Source: Sabellastarte sp. h YS-2021 (Eukaryota > Annelida > Polychaeta > Sabellida > Sabellidae). Taken from it: a stretch of DNA of 64,000 bases. Where the stretch lies: positions 9,799,962 through 9,863,961 of the forward strand of contig OZ024933.1 in the NCBI GenBank assembly GCA_964017235.1, in the 5' to 3' direction. The notes under the pieces are model-generated. The model did no database searches, was not told where the DNA came from, and was given only the letters and a program-made list of their open reading frames with translations. This document shows, in pieces, positions 32,346 to 44,786 of this stretch. Every line of letters begins with the position of its first letter. Position 1 is the stretch's first letter. A program made the translations under genes and the position numbers.

Positions 32346-33172
32346 TGACAGAGTGACCTCTGACTTGGAAAATGTTGCCTTGATCATATCTCAAGAACAA
32401 ACCAGACTTGACTTTCAGTATAGTACACAGATTAAATAGGGTTTAGATATCCCACACTGTGGTGTGACCTGAAACAGTTTGTTTTTACCGAGAAAACCTT
32501 GCTGTCCCATATCTCCTTATCATAACCATAAGGAAGGAAGCTTATACATCAATATTCTGACATCAATATTCTGTTGTTGAATCTATGTCTCAGGAGCTTT
32601 AATTCAATTTACCTGCTTTTGTACATAATTACATATCTCAATCGTAATTCATATCTCTGGTGTATTAGTATTAATGCCTCAATAATACAAGGTAATCACA
32701 AAATTTCACTACTGCTGTGGGGTCACCACATCTCTGATGTTATTTTTCAAAAATGATTAACTTAATCAAACACTGATCCATAGACAATACTTTTGTATTT
32801 AAGCCAAAAATTTTACTATTTTTTATCTATGTTTGTATAAAAATAGCATATGCTAATTTATGATTTATACTAATTTTCTGATGAGGGTGCAGGTTTTTGT
32901 GGATAAATATCTTATTTTTAGTGACACTAAGATATCAAAACATAGAAATCTGGCCTTAGACACCTTTCCTAAAATGAAAAATATCACACAATATATGGTC
33001 CCTTGTCATCATTTATTTCCTGTCAAATATAGTCATGTCCTTTAATGTGTGTCAAGATTTATCACAATTTATTTCACTTTAGGAGCGCTGTTTTAGAACA
33101 TGGAATGTGGGATACAGTCAGAGTGGATCGTGGCACTGGATTTTATCTTTCCCTGTTTATTCAGGAAAGGAA
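32346..33172. other. Non-coding stretch
   Basis: AT-rich. Short frames at 32574-32756 and 32860-33045 show no recognisable content. Early part (32340-32560) has loose resemblance to the CTTGAC-rich repeats next to it. Confidence 0.3.
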
Positions 33173-33324
33173 TTCTGCAAAGAGATATAACATATCAAGA
33201 AGTCCCTCCGAAATAGGGAGATGATCTTAAAAAGGGCTAATATTTCCTTCTGCAAAGAGATATAACATATCAAGAAGTCCCTCCGAAATAGGGAGATGAT
33301 CTTAAAAAGGGCTAATATTTCCTT
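33173..33324. repeat. Tandem duplication, 75-bp unit x 2
   Basis: The segment ttctgcaaagagatataaca ... gctaatatttcctt starting at 33173 repeats from 33248 without visible change. Recent duplication inside an older, degenerate repeat field. Confidence 0.9.
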
Positions 33325-34010
33325 TGTCATTGGTCCCAGGGGTTCCAAATGTGCAAAGAAATTCTTGGAACTCGTGGCCTGTGAGTCTTTTGTATCTGTC
33401 AAATTTGACCTTTGACCCCTGTTTTAAGGTCAGCTGGGGTCATCACACTAAAAGCACCTGATATCTCCCTTTTTATTGGTAATGGCATGCAAATCTTTGG
33501 CCTGGTTTTGAAACTAACATTGATGACATGTCACATGTTTAAGGTCAAATAGGTGGTGTCAGATTAAAGAGTCCTTAAATCACCCTTCTTATTGTTGCTA
33601 GAGGTTCAGAATGGTAAAACAATTTACATGAAAACATGGCCTGTTAATCTTTTTCAGGTGTTGAACTTCACCTCTGACCCCTGCTTCAAGGTGAAGTAGA
33701 GTGATCTAACTAAAATTGCCTGGTGTGTCCCTTATTATGGGTCCTAGGGAAAAAAATGAAAACAATCTATATAAAACCATAGCCTTCAAATCTTTGGCCT
33801 GGTTTTGAAAACAAAATGGACGTCATGTCACAAGTTTAAGGTTAAATATTGGGTTTTGTATTAAATATGCCTAATATCTCCCTTATTATTGGTGCTAGGG
33901 TTTTAAACTGTGAAAAGAAGTTGCAGGAAATCATGGCCTGTCAAGTTATAGGACAGCATGGCCTGTGAATCAAGTGGTCAATTTGACCTTTGACCCTGCA
34001 AAATTATAAA
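33325..34010. repeat. Degenerate tandem repeat field (ATATCTCCC / CATGGCCTGT / TTTGACC blocks)
   Basis: Blocks recur at roughly 130-200 bp: atatctccctttttattgg (33462), cacccttcttattgttgc (33582), tccttattatgggtccta (33729), atctcccttattattggtgc (33876), each followed by a variant of gtggcctgtgaatc and of TTTGACCTTTGACCCC. DR1-like TGACCTTTGACCC is present at 33406-33418 and 33984-33996. It resembles the minisatellite in the TIR elements in its half-site content but not in its other block. No TIRs seen. Confidence 0.55.
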
Positions 34011-35240
34011 GATTTCCTAAGACATGATAAAATCTGTGAAATACTATATTTTAAATTAATGAATTAATTATTAGTTATGTTAGATTTATGTTACACATTT
34101 TGGAGAAAATATTATGCATATACAGAAGTCCATTTCTACAGCCATGTTCATTACTCTGCTTACTCAGAATTATATCCACAAATTGAAATTTATCATGTGT
34201 AAAACAAAAGGCCTGTAAATTCCACCAAGTGATTTCGCATGTGATAGGATCTCATTGGAAACACACAATACAAAGCTTCATACATTCACCTGCAAATGCA
34301 AGTGTTTTGGTTCATTCACAATTTATTGCTGTCTGCAATGAATGTTTATAAAACTTATAACAGGGTGGTGGGGGAAACTGCAGGACCAAAATGTTTAATT
34401 TATGTCTGTGTGGAAACTACTTCATTCAGTAGACATAGTGACAAAGTAAACAGAGAAGTTCACTGTAATGATATGTTGGCCAAAATGAGGGCAAAGCAGT
34501 GATTTTTCCCATCCTCTGTTAGATTAGTAACCTTGCAGAGGCTTAAATATTCACATTGTGAGCTTACACCTTATTTTCCTTTATCCTTTTTATGTTGTGA
34601 AAAATAGTATATTGATGATTATGTTGAGATATGAAAATGTGATAACACTAAAATAATTTAATACAGCAATTCCAAAGCCATGAAAGTAAAGATATTAAAA
34701 CCCAAGTAAATTCGAGAAGTGTAGTGACCGACTAAATGTCAAATTCACACAAGGTCAAATGTATCATGTTCTTTTAATATGAAGACTGAAGTAAAAGTTA
34801 ATTTTCAAAATTTTATTATATAGGTGATAGTGAAACAAGTAACAAGTATGGTAGGAATAACCGGTTGCTTTAAAGTTGCAACAGGTAAAGACAAAAGTTT
34901 AACTTTACAAATTTATTTAACAATTAAAATAATGATTACAGTCAACTGATATGCTCTCAATGGTACGTACAATGACACAATAATGAAACCACTCTGACCT
35001 GACCAATGTAACTGACAGTTAAGTTTATCCACTATATCCGGCAGTCAGTCCCGTGATCTGTTCTATGATCTGTCCTGTGATCTGTCCAATGTTCCATTCA
35101 TGAAATGTCCTTGTCCTGCTATCCTTTTTACATCCAATCACACAGAATGTCTGTCTAGAGATATTCAGAGAGTTTGCACAACTGTACTGACTGCTCCAAC
35201 ATATGGACAATGTCCCAAAATGCAGTAAATCCTCTCTCTC
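34011..35240. other. Non-coding stretch with a short TGATCTGTCC repeat
   Basis: No supported gene. A 68-codon frame at 34296-34502 has no recognisable content. At about 35051-35092 three to four units of tgatctgtcc/tgatctgttc stand in tandem. Confidence 0.35.
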
Positions 35241-35355
35241 CAATATCCAAAAATATCCAAAGTACAGTAAATCTATCCAGACAATGTATCCAGTTCACTC
35301 CAGTAAATCCAGTAAAAGTTCACAGCAACAAAAGCACTTTATATATATATATATC
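35241..35355. repeat. Dispersed repeat, copy 2 (first copy at 9839-9961)
   Basis: Shares atatccaaagtacagtaaat and ctatccagacaatgtatcca with the segment bordering the gypsy satellite. Followed by a short (TA)n run at about 35338-35353. Compared with copy 1 it has a 12-bp extra piece (taaatccagtaa). Confidence 0.65.
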
Positions 35356-37993
35356 TACTTGAATATTATATTCCAAGACACTTTGTTGAAGTAAAAGTAG
35401 AATAAATGATATTTTATTCTGTTTGTAAGCATTGTTTTTGATAAAATGACAAATGTATTTGGGCTAATGTGAAGAGATTTACCTTTTGCAAATTCCTGTT
35501 AAATTTTCTTGAAGTTATTGTTATTTCCCAATATTTGAAACATTAGTTTTGCAGCTATACTAAGGTCATCTTAGTGTACAAACCTGTAGTCAGACAATTT
35601 TAATGCACTCCTCTCTTCTTGTTTCTCCCAAGTTTTTTCTTGTTGATTCTGTATTGACCGATCACAAAATACCAAGATTTTAAGGTCACTTTGAACTTTG
35701 CCATTAAAAAATACATTAATTTATTTTTCCACCTTCCCATATCTAATGTGTAATTATTTTGCCCCTGCGAATCATCCCTCATGAAGGTAGATGTTACTGG
35801 AGATTATAGGCTAGTCAACATTACACTCTCTCAAAGAACTGACCTTGTGTGCAAAACCTGAACTTTGACCTATGCAAGGCCTTAGCAGCATACATCATCA
35901 TTGATCAGTGACTTTTCTTATTAGTCTAGACATCTGGCAGTTATCCCACTCTACTAATGTTAAATTAGGGTATAACTCATGAGCCCGGATTCCTGTCAAC
36001 TATCCCAACTACAGGTAGTTCTCATCAGATTGGTATAGCCTTATGTTTTATAGGGAGAGTCAGGAGCAAGATGACACTAGCACCCCCTTACGAATTTTGA
36101 CATAACGAAGTGTTAGCTGATCCAATATCTGAAACATAGACAAAAATAACAAAAAAGAAGACAAAAAATGACTCTTCAGCTTAACAGCATTTCAACTTTG
36201 TGTACCCTTTTGGTTGACAGATAAAATGTTAAGTGTATTTATGATGCTGTGACGTCATATTATCTCTTGCTGTGATCTTATGATATCTTATTGGATCAGG
36301 TGTATATGTGTCGTGGTTTAAAATATTATAGCTACTTCTCAAACTAAAGAATCCTCTTTCAATTCTCACATTTACTGAACTTGTAAAACCTTGACATTGG
36401 TATACTGACGTTTTAACCTACAAGAATTTTTTTTCAGATGAGAATAATGACAAATATTTAATATTAATCAATTTGATACCTTTAATGGTGGCATCAGGGC
36501 TCCACATTTTTCAGTCCCTCATCCCTGTGGAGCATTGTGAATATGGCCTAAAGTCCCTTAAAGCCCATATAGGTCAGGTAAACAAAACACAAGTCATGGA
36601 ATCCCTGACTGCTTAGGGTTGTTTGTTGACACATTGGCTATTGGGCACAGCAGCCTTCTAAGGATGGGTAGGGTGTTCAGATCATATTTTAGTCAATGAG
36701 AAAGGACATGAAAAACTGAATTTCTACTCTTGAAATGTTGATTTGCCTTGTGAATGTTTAGTAAGATTTTGGGCAGGGCAGTTGTTTAGTTACTATTTTA
36801 TATATTCTTATTTTTAAACCAACTTCATGATATATCTAAACACAAGGACCTATCTTATAGAACCGATCATGGTTATCATTGTGTGAATATGCTAATAGGC
36901 TACTGCAACAGCCCTAAAACTTGATTCAGCTTTCATAGCCAGGGGGATGAAGGCATGGTCTAATGCATCTCTTTATGTCATCCATTTCTGATAGTCATTT
37001 CAACCTTGAATTATAAAAGTAGGAGGGGTTTGTCTGAATTTTTCAGTAACAGATAAATGACAAAAACAAAAATAAAGCAAAATAAAAATTATGTGAAAAA
37101 ATTGTGAAATTAGGAAGTGGTTACTCGGTCCTTTTTCTGGGTCTTTTCAGTAATAGATCAATTACAAAATAAAAAATAAAGGAATATATAAATTTTGTGG
37201 AAAAAATTGACAGTGCAACTCTCAGAGAACAGTATCAGCAAAAAGGGACGGTAGGGAACTGCGTGATATTTATCACAGGAATAAGACTCAAAAGGATGTA
37301 ATGTAAAAGTTTCAAACAGTGATCACAAGAAAAAAACCCAAAAGGGGGACTAACACCATAAGTTACATTCGCTTAGGGTGAAGAATATTTGGACAATTTG
37401 GCTCTAAGTGACAAATGGGATCACCTTTCTGATGTCCAAGCACTCATCCTGAAGGAATAATGAACTGGACGCTGGTGTAGATAAGATTGGACACACCAGA
37501 CCGAGGAAACATCACAGCAACAAGATCAAGGCAGGCAAGTAAATCAGTTAAGAAATTTTGCAAGTCAAAATCAAAAACTTAAAGTTGGGAGTAAGTCCAG
37601 TACTGGTAGTTCCTCTTAGCAGAAAGAGGAGTTATCTTGAGTTGTCAAGTCATCAAGACAAGCACATCAAGAGATACACAGAAAAAATGATAGAAGGGTG
37701 ACTTAAATAGAAAGGTATGACCACACTTGAAATTCACAATACATTTCCTAACACTCCAGTTCAGTCAATAAATAACACCAATTGTGTAGCACATATGGAA
37801 GTTCTCTTATTTGACATAAACAAAAACACTGTTGAAGACCAGTTTGAAATAAGGTTATTTGTCAAAGATGACTAGAGAAATGACCTGGCATGGCTTGAAA
37901 GGTGTTGTTGTGACTTAAAGGCTTTGAAAAAATTCGAACTAATTAAAGATTTGGTTTCATACCATTAGGTAATTGCTTAATCACTGATTATCC
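35356..37993. other. Long non-coding stretch
   Basis: No gene supported. A diverged duplication of about 120 bp is present near 37015-37210: tcagtaacagataaatgaca and tcagtaatagatcaattaca, each followed by an A-rich block and atttttgtgg/attatgtgaaaaaattg text. Otherwise only AT-rich sequence and chance frames. Confidence 0.35.
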
Positions 37994-38227
37994 ATGACAC
38001 ATCACAAACTTAAAGCTACTGGCAGACCAATTTTCTTGCAAGCATATATTGCAATAAAATGTGAATCAAATGTCACTGAATGGGAGGAGGTTCTTGATTC
38101 ATATTGGAATAAACAATTGTTAGACTTCATTACATTTTGGTTTCCTCTAGATATGAATAGGATATCTGAATTGACATGTGGCACGAAAACACATACTTTA
38201 GCAAATGCAACATCAACAAGATATTGA
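37994..38227 (+). pseudogene. DIRS-type element fragment, region preceding RT
   Basis: 78 codons including NVTEWEEVLDSYWNKQLLDF and ITFWFPLDMN. In DIRS-like retrotransposons the segment before the RT core has a W-x-x-x-L-x-x-Y-x-D-x-x-L-x-D-(Y/F)-L-x-(Y/F)-G-(F/W)-P-(L/V) pattern ending with a basic or asparagine turn; here LLDFITFWFPLDMNR fits, with G replaced by W. The frame ends early and no RT motifs follow, so it is a short relic. The assignment is by pattern memory and moderately confident. Confidence 0.45.
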
Positions 38228-38419
38228 AGCTTGTTTGTCTTAAGAAAATGTTATGGTACAATAGTATGTATTATATTATTTTGAACATTTATAGTTTCTC
38301 TCTCAATTCAGTTTGAAACTGATACTCTCAAACAAAAATGATAAATATTCTTGTCCTCAAGACACAGGGTAGATGCTTTTCTAAAGCATGACAGAATTTT
38401 GGGATATAATAGGAAAATA

Positions 38420-40535
38420 AGGAATTAAGTAAGTAAGAAATATTCATCAATGTCAAAATTGATATAACTATCCTCTGAGACAATGAATTCTAAAAAGTCT
38501 AGTTCCAGAAAGAGGTCAGTGTCCATGTAAGCGTCATGAGAGATGGGAGATGAGAGATGGGCTATGTTGGAGTATAGGCTAATCTTAATAGGGAAGTCTT
38601 CATTTTTTTAAATCCAGACATACTAATGGCTTGAGGGAGCTTGTTTTTTGCGAGCAGCTACTGCAAAACTTCACATCCACATGCATTTGTTTGGTCTAGT
38701 TTAGGAAACTGAGGCTTGACCCATGTGAGATCAATGTGGTTAATTAAAGAGGGCAGATATGAGGTTTGGGTAAAGTTTGTAAGTAGGTTGTATTTGAACA
38801 GTATACAGTCCTTAATGTGAAGCCAGTGGCTTTGTGTAGGAAGGGTGACAAATGAGTGAATTTGTTTAGCTTGCACACAGTGCAACATTAAGACATTTAG
38901 GACTCGATGAAGTCTCCTGATATATGCCTTTATGTGTAACACAGCAGTGAATTACAGTAGTCCAGGTGACTGCTTACCAGAGTATTTGCCCCCTACACAG
39001 CTGTTTTAATACCTGCAGACATTCTGTGGTTCCCAGAGATGGTAAGAGCAAACACTGCAAAGTGTATTCGCATTGAGTTGTCAGCATCCAGGATGATACC
39101 AAGGTTTTTGAATGATTCAGCTTGGTCCATGATATTACCAAAAAAACTTATAGGGAATGATGACTTCATTGATTTTTTGATTTATCAGAAGTCAGATTAT
39201 CTGCAACTGTGGCCTAGCAGGTAACACACTTGTGTAGGAACTCGGATTACATTGGGTTCAAACCCAGGTACAGGAGGATACATAGTGACTCGAATGATCA
39301 CTTTAAATGGCTGTCCTCTGTCCTTGGGGGCTATACCCAGTGGCAGGTTAATGAACCTCAAGTACGTTCATAAATGGTCATCCTTGAGCCTCTGTCTTTC
39401 AGTTAGGGAAATGTCAGTTACTTGTGAGTTGGGGCTGTACCTGTGCAGTCGGATGAGTTAAATAGCGCTTTGAGTGGTGTAGTATATGGAGATATTGCGC
39501 TGAGTATAAAAAACAATACAACACAATACAATTAAAGTAAATTCTGTTTTGTCAGGATTTAATTTAAGTTTATTATTTCCCGTCCACACATGGATGACCT
39601 CAAGGCATTTTGCATGTTCAGTGGTTCTAGAATTAAAATTCCTAGGGTCAAGTTCTAAGTGAATTTATACTATCATCTAAATATAAATGATGGGTGCTAA
39701 GTGGAGTTGTGTATACGGTGAAATAGAATTTGGCACAAGACTGGGTCCTGAGGAGCCAAATGAGGGAATTGAAAAACATCTAACTGACGTCCATCTATTG
39801 TGACTGCTGATTTGTTGGGTCAAGGTATGACTCTATCCATTTCAACACAACCCCATCAATGACGTACCATTGTTGAACACAATCCAATATGATGGAGTAA
39901 TCTACTGTACTAATTGCTGCAGATAATTCAAGAAGGATTAGTCCAACAGGAATACCACTGTCTATTGAAATGGTAATGTCATTTTGTATTGTTGGCAATG
40001 CTGTTTCAGTACAATGAAAAGTTGCAAATGCAGACCCATACACTACTGAGCAATGTGCTCATTTATTTGCTTAGCCACAGCCTTTTCTATCAGTTTAGAG
40101 ATGAAGCTTAGCTTGGATACTGATCAATAATTTTTGATAGTGTTTCTGTCAAGACCAGCTTTTTAAGAACAGGTGTGACATGTGCAAGCCTTAAACAGGA
40201 TGGGAACTGCCCTCCTGTATGTGGTAGTTTACAATAGTTGTAATACTGGACAAGAGTACACTGATGTAAAAGACAATGGTGTTGCAATTAGTCCAAATCA
40301 CATGATTTATTTTGTGATGACTTGGTGATTTTGAGAATTTTGTTGATCAGAAAGAAACATGATCCAGAAAGAAACAAGCTTATTATTGTTTGGGCCTGGG
40401 ACAGGAGATTAGCATCGCTCAATGATATTCCAGACCTTAGTGTACAAATTTTGTCTGCAAAGTTCTTACCAAAAGTGTAGGTTATGCTAGTGTCACTTGT
40501 ATGATCTGGGAGTATTATTTTGGTGATGCGTGTTA
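38420..40535 (-). mobile_element. Degenerate copy of the L2/CR1-like LINE family, with SINE inside
   Basis: Antisense relic of the family seen at 21164-25936. In its own 5'-3' order: TFGKNFADKI (about 40470), QEGSSHP (about 40220), CTETALPTIQNDITISIDSG and SYLDP (40043-39795), LKLNPDKTEF (about 39560), a SINE, SFPISFFGNIM (about 39150), the LHWLP-like region and DLTWVKPQFPKLDQTNACG (38942-38658), NKLPQAI, then the 3' terminus (CTCAGAGGATAGTTATATCA) and a ttacttacttaattcc tail near 38420. Stops and frameshifts throughout. The 5' part, with leader and endonuclease, is missing. Confidence 0.85.
39205..39540 (+). mobile_element. tRNA-derived SINE inserted in the degenerate LINE
   Basis: An A-box-like TGGCCTAGCAGGTAACACAC lies near 39210 and a B-box GGTTCAAACCC at 39255-39265, spaced as in a tRNA gene. 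A tRNA-unrelated body follows, with a 3' part containing aaatagcgctttgagtgg and gagatattgcgctgagta and an A-rich tail (aaacaatacaacacaatac) near 39510-39535. It splits the LINE codons between SFPISFFGN and LKLNPDKTEF, so it is younger than the LINE. RNA polymerase III transcription is expected for such elements; mobilising LINE unknown. Confidence 0.72.
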
Positions 40536-43500
40536 TGGAATAAAATGGTATAAATATCAGCTAATCTAACTATTACAGTGATCAAAGGCAAATTATGTAA
40601 GTCAATCGACTTGTATAAGTACATTGTGACAGAATATTCTTTTAGGGATTTCAAAATAGCCTTTGATTTCCTGTGTTATATAAATGGGCAATTTTCCCAT
40701 AAATGTTGCTTTTCAGTATCTTCATTTGAAGATGTTTTATGTTTTCCGTTTGCTAATCTTGAGATATCCCATCAAGGCATAATATGGGATAACTTGGTAT
40801 TTGCCTCGTTAAAATCTACCAAATATTGAATATTTTACCATTATAGCACTTTGAGTTTTGTGGATTATGTTTGAAAATCATACAAAATATCTGCTAATAC
40901 TATGTACAAGAGACAGAAGGAGAAAGTAAAGGCCACAGCTGATGATGATTTTAGATTCGATTTGGGAATTCCAGTTAAGAAGTCACAGCTGGATGGAAAA
41001 AAATTATCTAATCAGGTAGAAGTCCACATGGAAGTTTATCAGAAGAGCACATGTCAGTCAGTCAACATACAGTGAGCCAACATAGAATGACCCAACACAA
41101 GATTCAGTGCAGCCCTGATGGGAGACATGGCTACAAAGATGATTTGGTACCCTGGTGACATAAAGTGCTGGTTTGCCAGACAAATGACCTAGATTGGAGA
41201 GTCAGGTCAGGCCAGCCAGTCGCTTACTGACTGATTGAGTTTGGTTTGAGATAAATGTCAATTCGTGAGGCCCCATATCATATGTGATGGTATCAAGGTT
41301 TCAAAAGTTAATGGGATTACGGCTGATCAACTCTGCAAGGCTAAACACCAAATACTGAGGGTGTTGGTGAAAGCTCAGGTGTATTTGAATTAGGGGCCAA
41401 CTCAGCAGTCCATTCACTTAAATCAAGATGTTTCTATATTTTTAGTCTATAAGTTTACACCACAACAAATGTAAAGGATTCAAAGTGGATCCTGAAATGC
41501 TTCTGCATGTAACATATTTATAGACTTAATTTACGCTTACCGTAACATATTTATTATACCTGCCAGACACAGCATCACATAAAGGACAACATAAAATATT
41601 CTTCAAATTGAATCTGCACGACTTTAACAAAATCAATTCAATTATCTGTTGATAAGAATTGATACACAAGAGGTGTGAACATTATATCTTGTTAAAAGCT
41701 CTTGAGGCATCATGAAAAACTTGATTAATCATTATAACTACCTCTCTTTTTGGAGTGTGACAGAGATCCATCAGGTTAATACTTTGAAATGGAGGAAAAA
41801 ACAAAGCTAAATTTAAACTTGTCCAATAACTGATCTGATTATTTACCATTTATTCTTTCTTGTATTGATTATTAATGGAAGCAATAGCTCATTATTTGAG
41901 CATTCATATTTCTGTGAACAGATCTTGCCACATGCTACTGGAAAGTCTGTGAATATTATAGAGGCTGTCAGAATTTTTCAGATTTAGTGACACTTTTCAG
42001 GTGTATTTGATATTTTAAAATTTAATTCAGCAAAAAAAATTCAAATGTGGAACAAAAGTCTGCCATAAGATTTTTGGATTCATTTCTTGTACCCAAAACA
42101 TTCCAGGACTGCTTATAATTCATCGGAATTTCAAATATGATCCATTTGTTTAATAGATTTTACCTAAACAAAAGGGTATTGCCATGCACCCCTGGCCATA
42201 ACAATTCATTTACAAATATATAAAAGTTTATTATGAAATAGTTCAGGTTCAAAGATGGTCTTATTTATATACACATATCCATAATTAAAACTTGTAAATT
42301 CTTGTAAATTAATTTACTGGAAGCGATTAGAACCCTATAGGACCAAAATTTATTTTGAAAGTTTTCTTCGTGTATACGAATCTTTTATGATTTATTTAAA
42401 ATATTTTAAAATCACTGAACAAATGAAAATAAAAAAATGATTTTATTCTTACTCTTGAGTATCCTGTACAATGAAAAGCAAAGTACTGTCACCTGAAACA
42501 AATAGTCAAAGGTGATAAATTGTTATTTAGTACACTTCATTTTCATTAAGTATACTTCACTTCTGATAGCAAGAGTGTTTTCATTATTTATATAATCGAT
42601 ATGCTAAAGTAGATGCTGCACATTAACCACTCAGTAAGATAAACACAAACATGTGATGTTATTAAGAAAATATGAGAGAGTTATTTAGATTCTTTATGTC
42701 CACTGTTATTTGGATATTTGCCAATAACGTAGTACATATGTTATGTATAAGAGTGCCATGCAAATATTGACAAGTATAATGTTATACCCTTCCCAAATAG
42801 AATTAACTGCCACTTTTTTATAAAAACAACAATGAAATAACAGCAATAATAAAATTAAAATAAACACAGTCCAAATAAAGAGACATCTAAAATGTAAATG
42901 ACAACATGCTGTGTTTACAACAGTTAAACAATTCACAAAAAAATCAAAATAAATACAATTTACTTTAATGCTATCTGTATTAATAGTATATGGGTATATC
43001 ATGCAAGTTTGGTATTTCTCTGATTCTGGAAAGAGGAATGCACGCTCCCTTTAACCCCACCTCCCAGCAGGTATAAAAAATTGCAAGCAGAACTTGGCTG
43101 TTACTGTGGTAGTTAACTCCTGTACATAGTTTGATGTGGTAGATATGACCTGATGAGTTGACTATTGGATCAGTTTACAACCATCCTAATTACATTAATT
43201 CACATCCACGTCGGTTAATTTTCTTTTTGATTGTACTCTTATTGTTTAGTAGTAATACAAATCAAGTTTGAGTTTACACTTCAATGATTCCCCCTGGCTT
43301 TGGGATTCACTCATTTGAATTCGCTCTTTTCTTAATGGTCAAGGCAGGGCAGGCATACCCTGGTTCCCCTTCTCCGACATGACTTAAGCAAGTGTGTAAC
43401 ATATGTTGTAGGTCAAAAGCAGGGTCAGGCCTTACCCTGGTGGCCCCTCTTGAATTGATATTTTACAATTTTATTATATGATATTACTATGAAAATTAAT

Positions 43501-44546
43501 TATTTTAACGTATCATTGTCAATATTTTAAGCCAAAGCTGCTTGACGTATTTTTATCCAACATCCTTAGGTATTTAGTGCTGCATGCTGGCACTCATTGG
43601 ACAAAAAGTGGCACCTTTACCCTGTGGTTGGGCACACTGAAAATATTTTGTTACTGAGTTATTGCACATGCTGGTTACATAGCATATACAGTTAGCAGTA
43701 AGTTTGCCTCGTGTGATGTTGACTACAATATACACATAACTTACAAGTGTTATTAACTGTATTATTAGTGTGTAAGTCCTGGTTCACGCATATGGGGTTA
43801 CTATCACGTAGCAAACAATCATATTTTAGTAAATAACCTGGATTACTGTTTTCCCCCTCTTGAAAGCCTGCAACAACTGACTGGCTGCTATGTACAAGTG
43901 ATTATTTGTGCTAGTATCGTAACTGTGTTTATTCCCTGTTACTGTTTTTAAAGCTACATATGGCCTCCGTATACTTGTTAGAAATATATTGTTGTTTGAA
44001 ACAATGAGCATAAACATGCTTATAAATGGTGAGTTTCATATAAGCAGTTACCTTCACTAAAGTACCTATATGCTCTTCCCTTGACCTGTGACATAGCTTG
44101 AGAGCTGATTAGAGCCACTTGAGCATTACTCAATCATTTTAGAGCCCATTGAGTGGTGTCCCTCCAAGTGAGCCTCCCTTCCTCCATCTCAAGCATGGTG
44201 GCAGCCCAGGCTGTTCGCACTACATGCAATGGAAAGGAACTTGTGATAAAACTAACCAGAGTAACTCATTTTCCTGTATCTGGCCCACTATGGTACCGAC
44301 AAGTCATAATTTACACACTTTTTACTGGCCCCACAAAAGAGCCAGGTGGTGCTGTGCAAGTTTCTGTAGTATTATACCAGCCCGTTTTTTTCTCAGAGTG
44401 ACCCTTATTTTGTAGGGTTTGCTGCCTTGCAGGTTCCTCGTTTTGGCTGAGTATATGAGTTACTGATTGACTGATGTCTCCTGATCTACTGACGGCTTCT
44501 AGACTGGAAAAAATTGCATCCTGACTGGGAGGTGGTTAGCATATGT
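40536..44546. other. Long non-coding stretch, one possible orphan exon
   Basis: No firm gene. At 40901-41017 an open piece reads MYKRQKEKVKATADDD, FRFDLGIPVKKSQ and GKKLSNQ before a CAG|GTAGAA donor-like site; I do not recognise it and give it low weight. Two similar segments, ggtcaaggcagggcaggcat (about 43339) and ggtcaaaagcagggtcaggc (about 43411), each run into ACCCTGGT. Frames at 40578-40829, 42706-43002 and 44153-44401 have no recognisable content. Confidence 0.3.
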
Positions 44547-44683
44547 AGTCGGAAGGGAGAAATTATTGATTGGTTCTGCTGTGTCTGGAACTCACAGCCT
44601 TCTGATTACACACAGAAATAAACACGGGGAATCCCTGGAAGCCCAGGTATTTATAGAACTTATATACCTGAGGATATTACATA
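44547..44683 (-). mobile_element. tRNA-like SINE, copy with promoter deletion
   Basis: Matches 44787-44955 from ggaagggagaaat to gaggatattac but lacks about 30 bp (aagtctagctccttaacc, agctgagctaaa) that contain the A-box in the other copy. Read antisense the B-box-like GTGAGTTCCAGACAC is kept. Together with its neighbour, 240 bp away in the same orientation, it forms a direct repeat. Confidence 0.6.
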
Positions 44684-44786
44684 CCACCCCTCCAAAGAAA
44701 TACCTGTCCTCAGGTCTTACATGACTACGTTAATACACTTAACTCGCTTCGCTTGGAGAGGGAAGGATCTTTAGGCATCTCACCAT

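Noticed and set aside
35338..35353. TATA-box promoter
   Set aside because: It is a simple (TA)n run inside a dispersed repeat, with no gene downstream.
44153..44401. Overlapping sense frames of 82-88 codons
   Set aside because: Two frames overlap without domain content, and no splice or codon evidence favours either.
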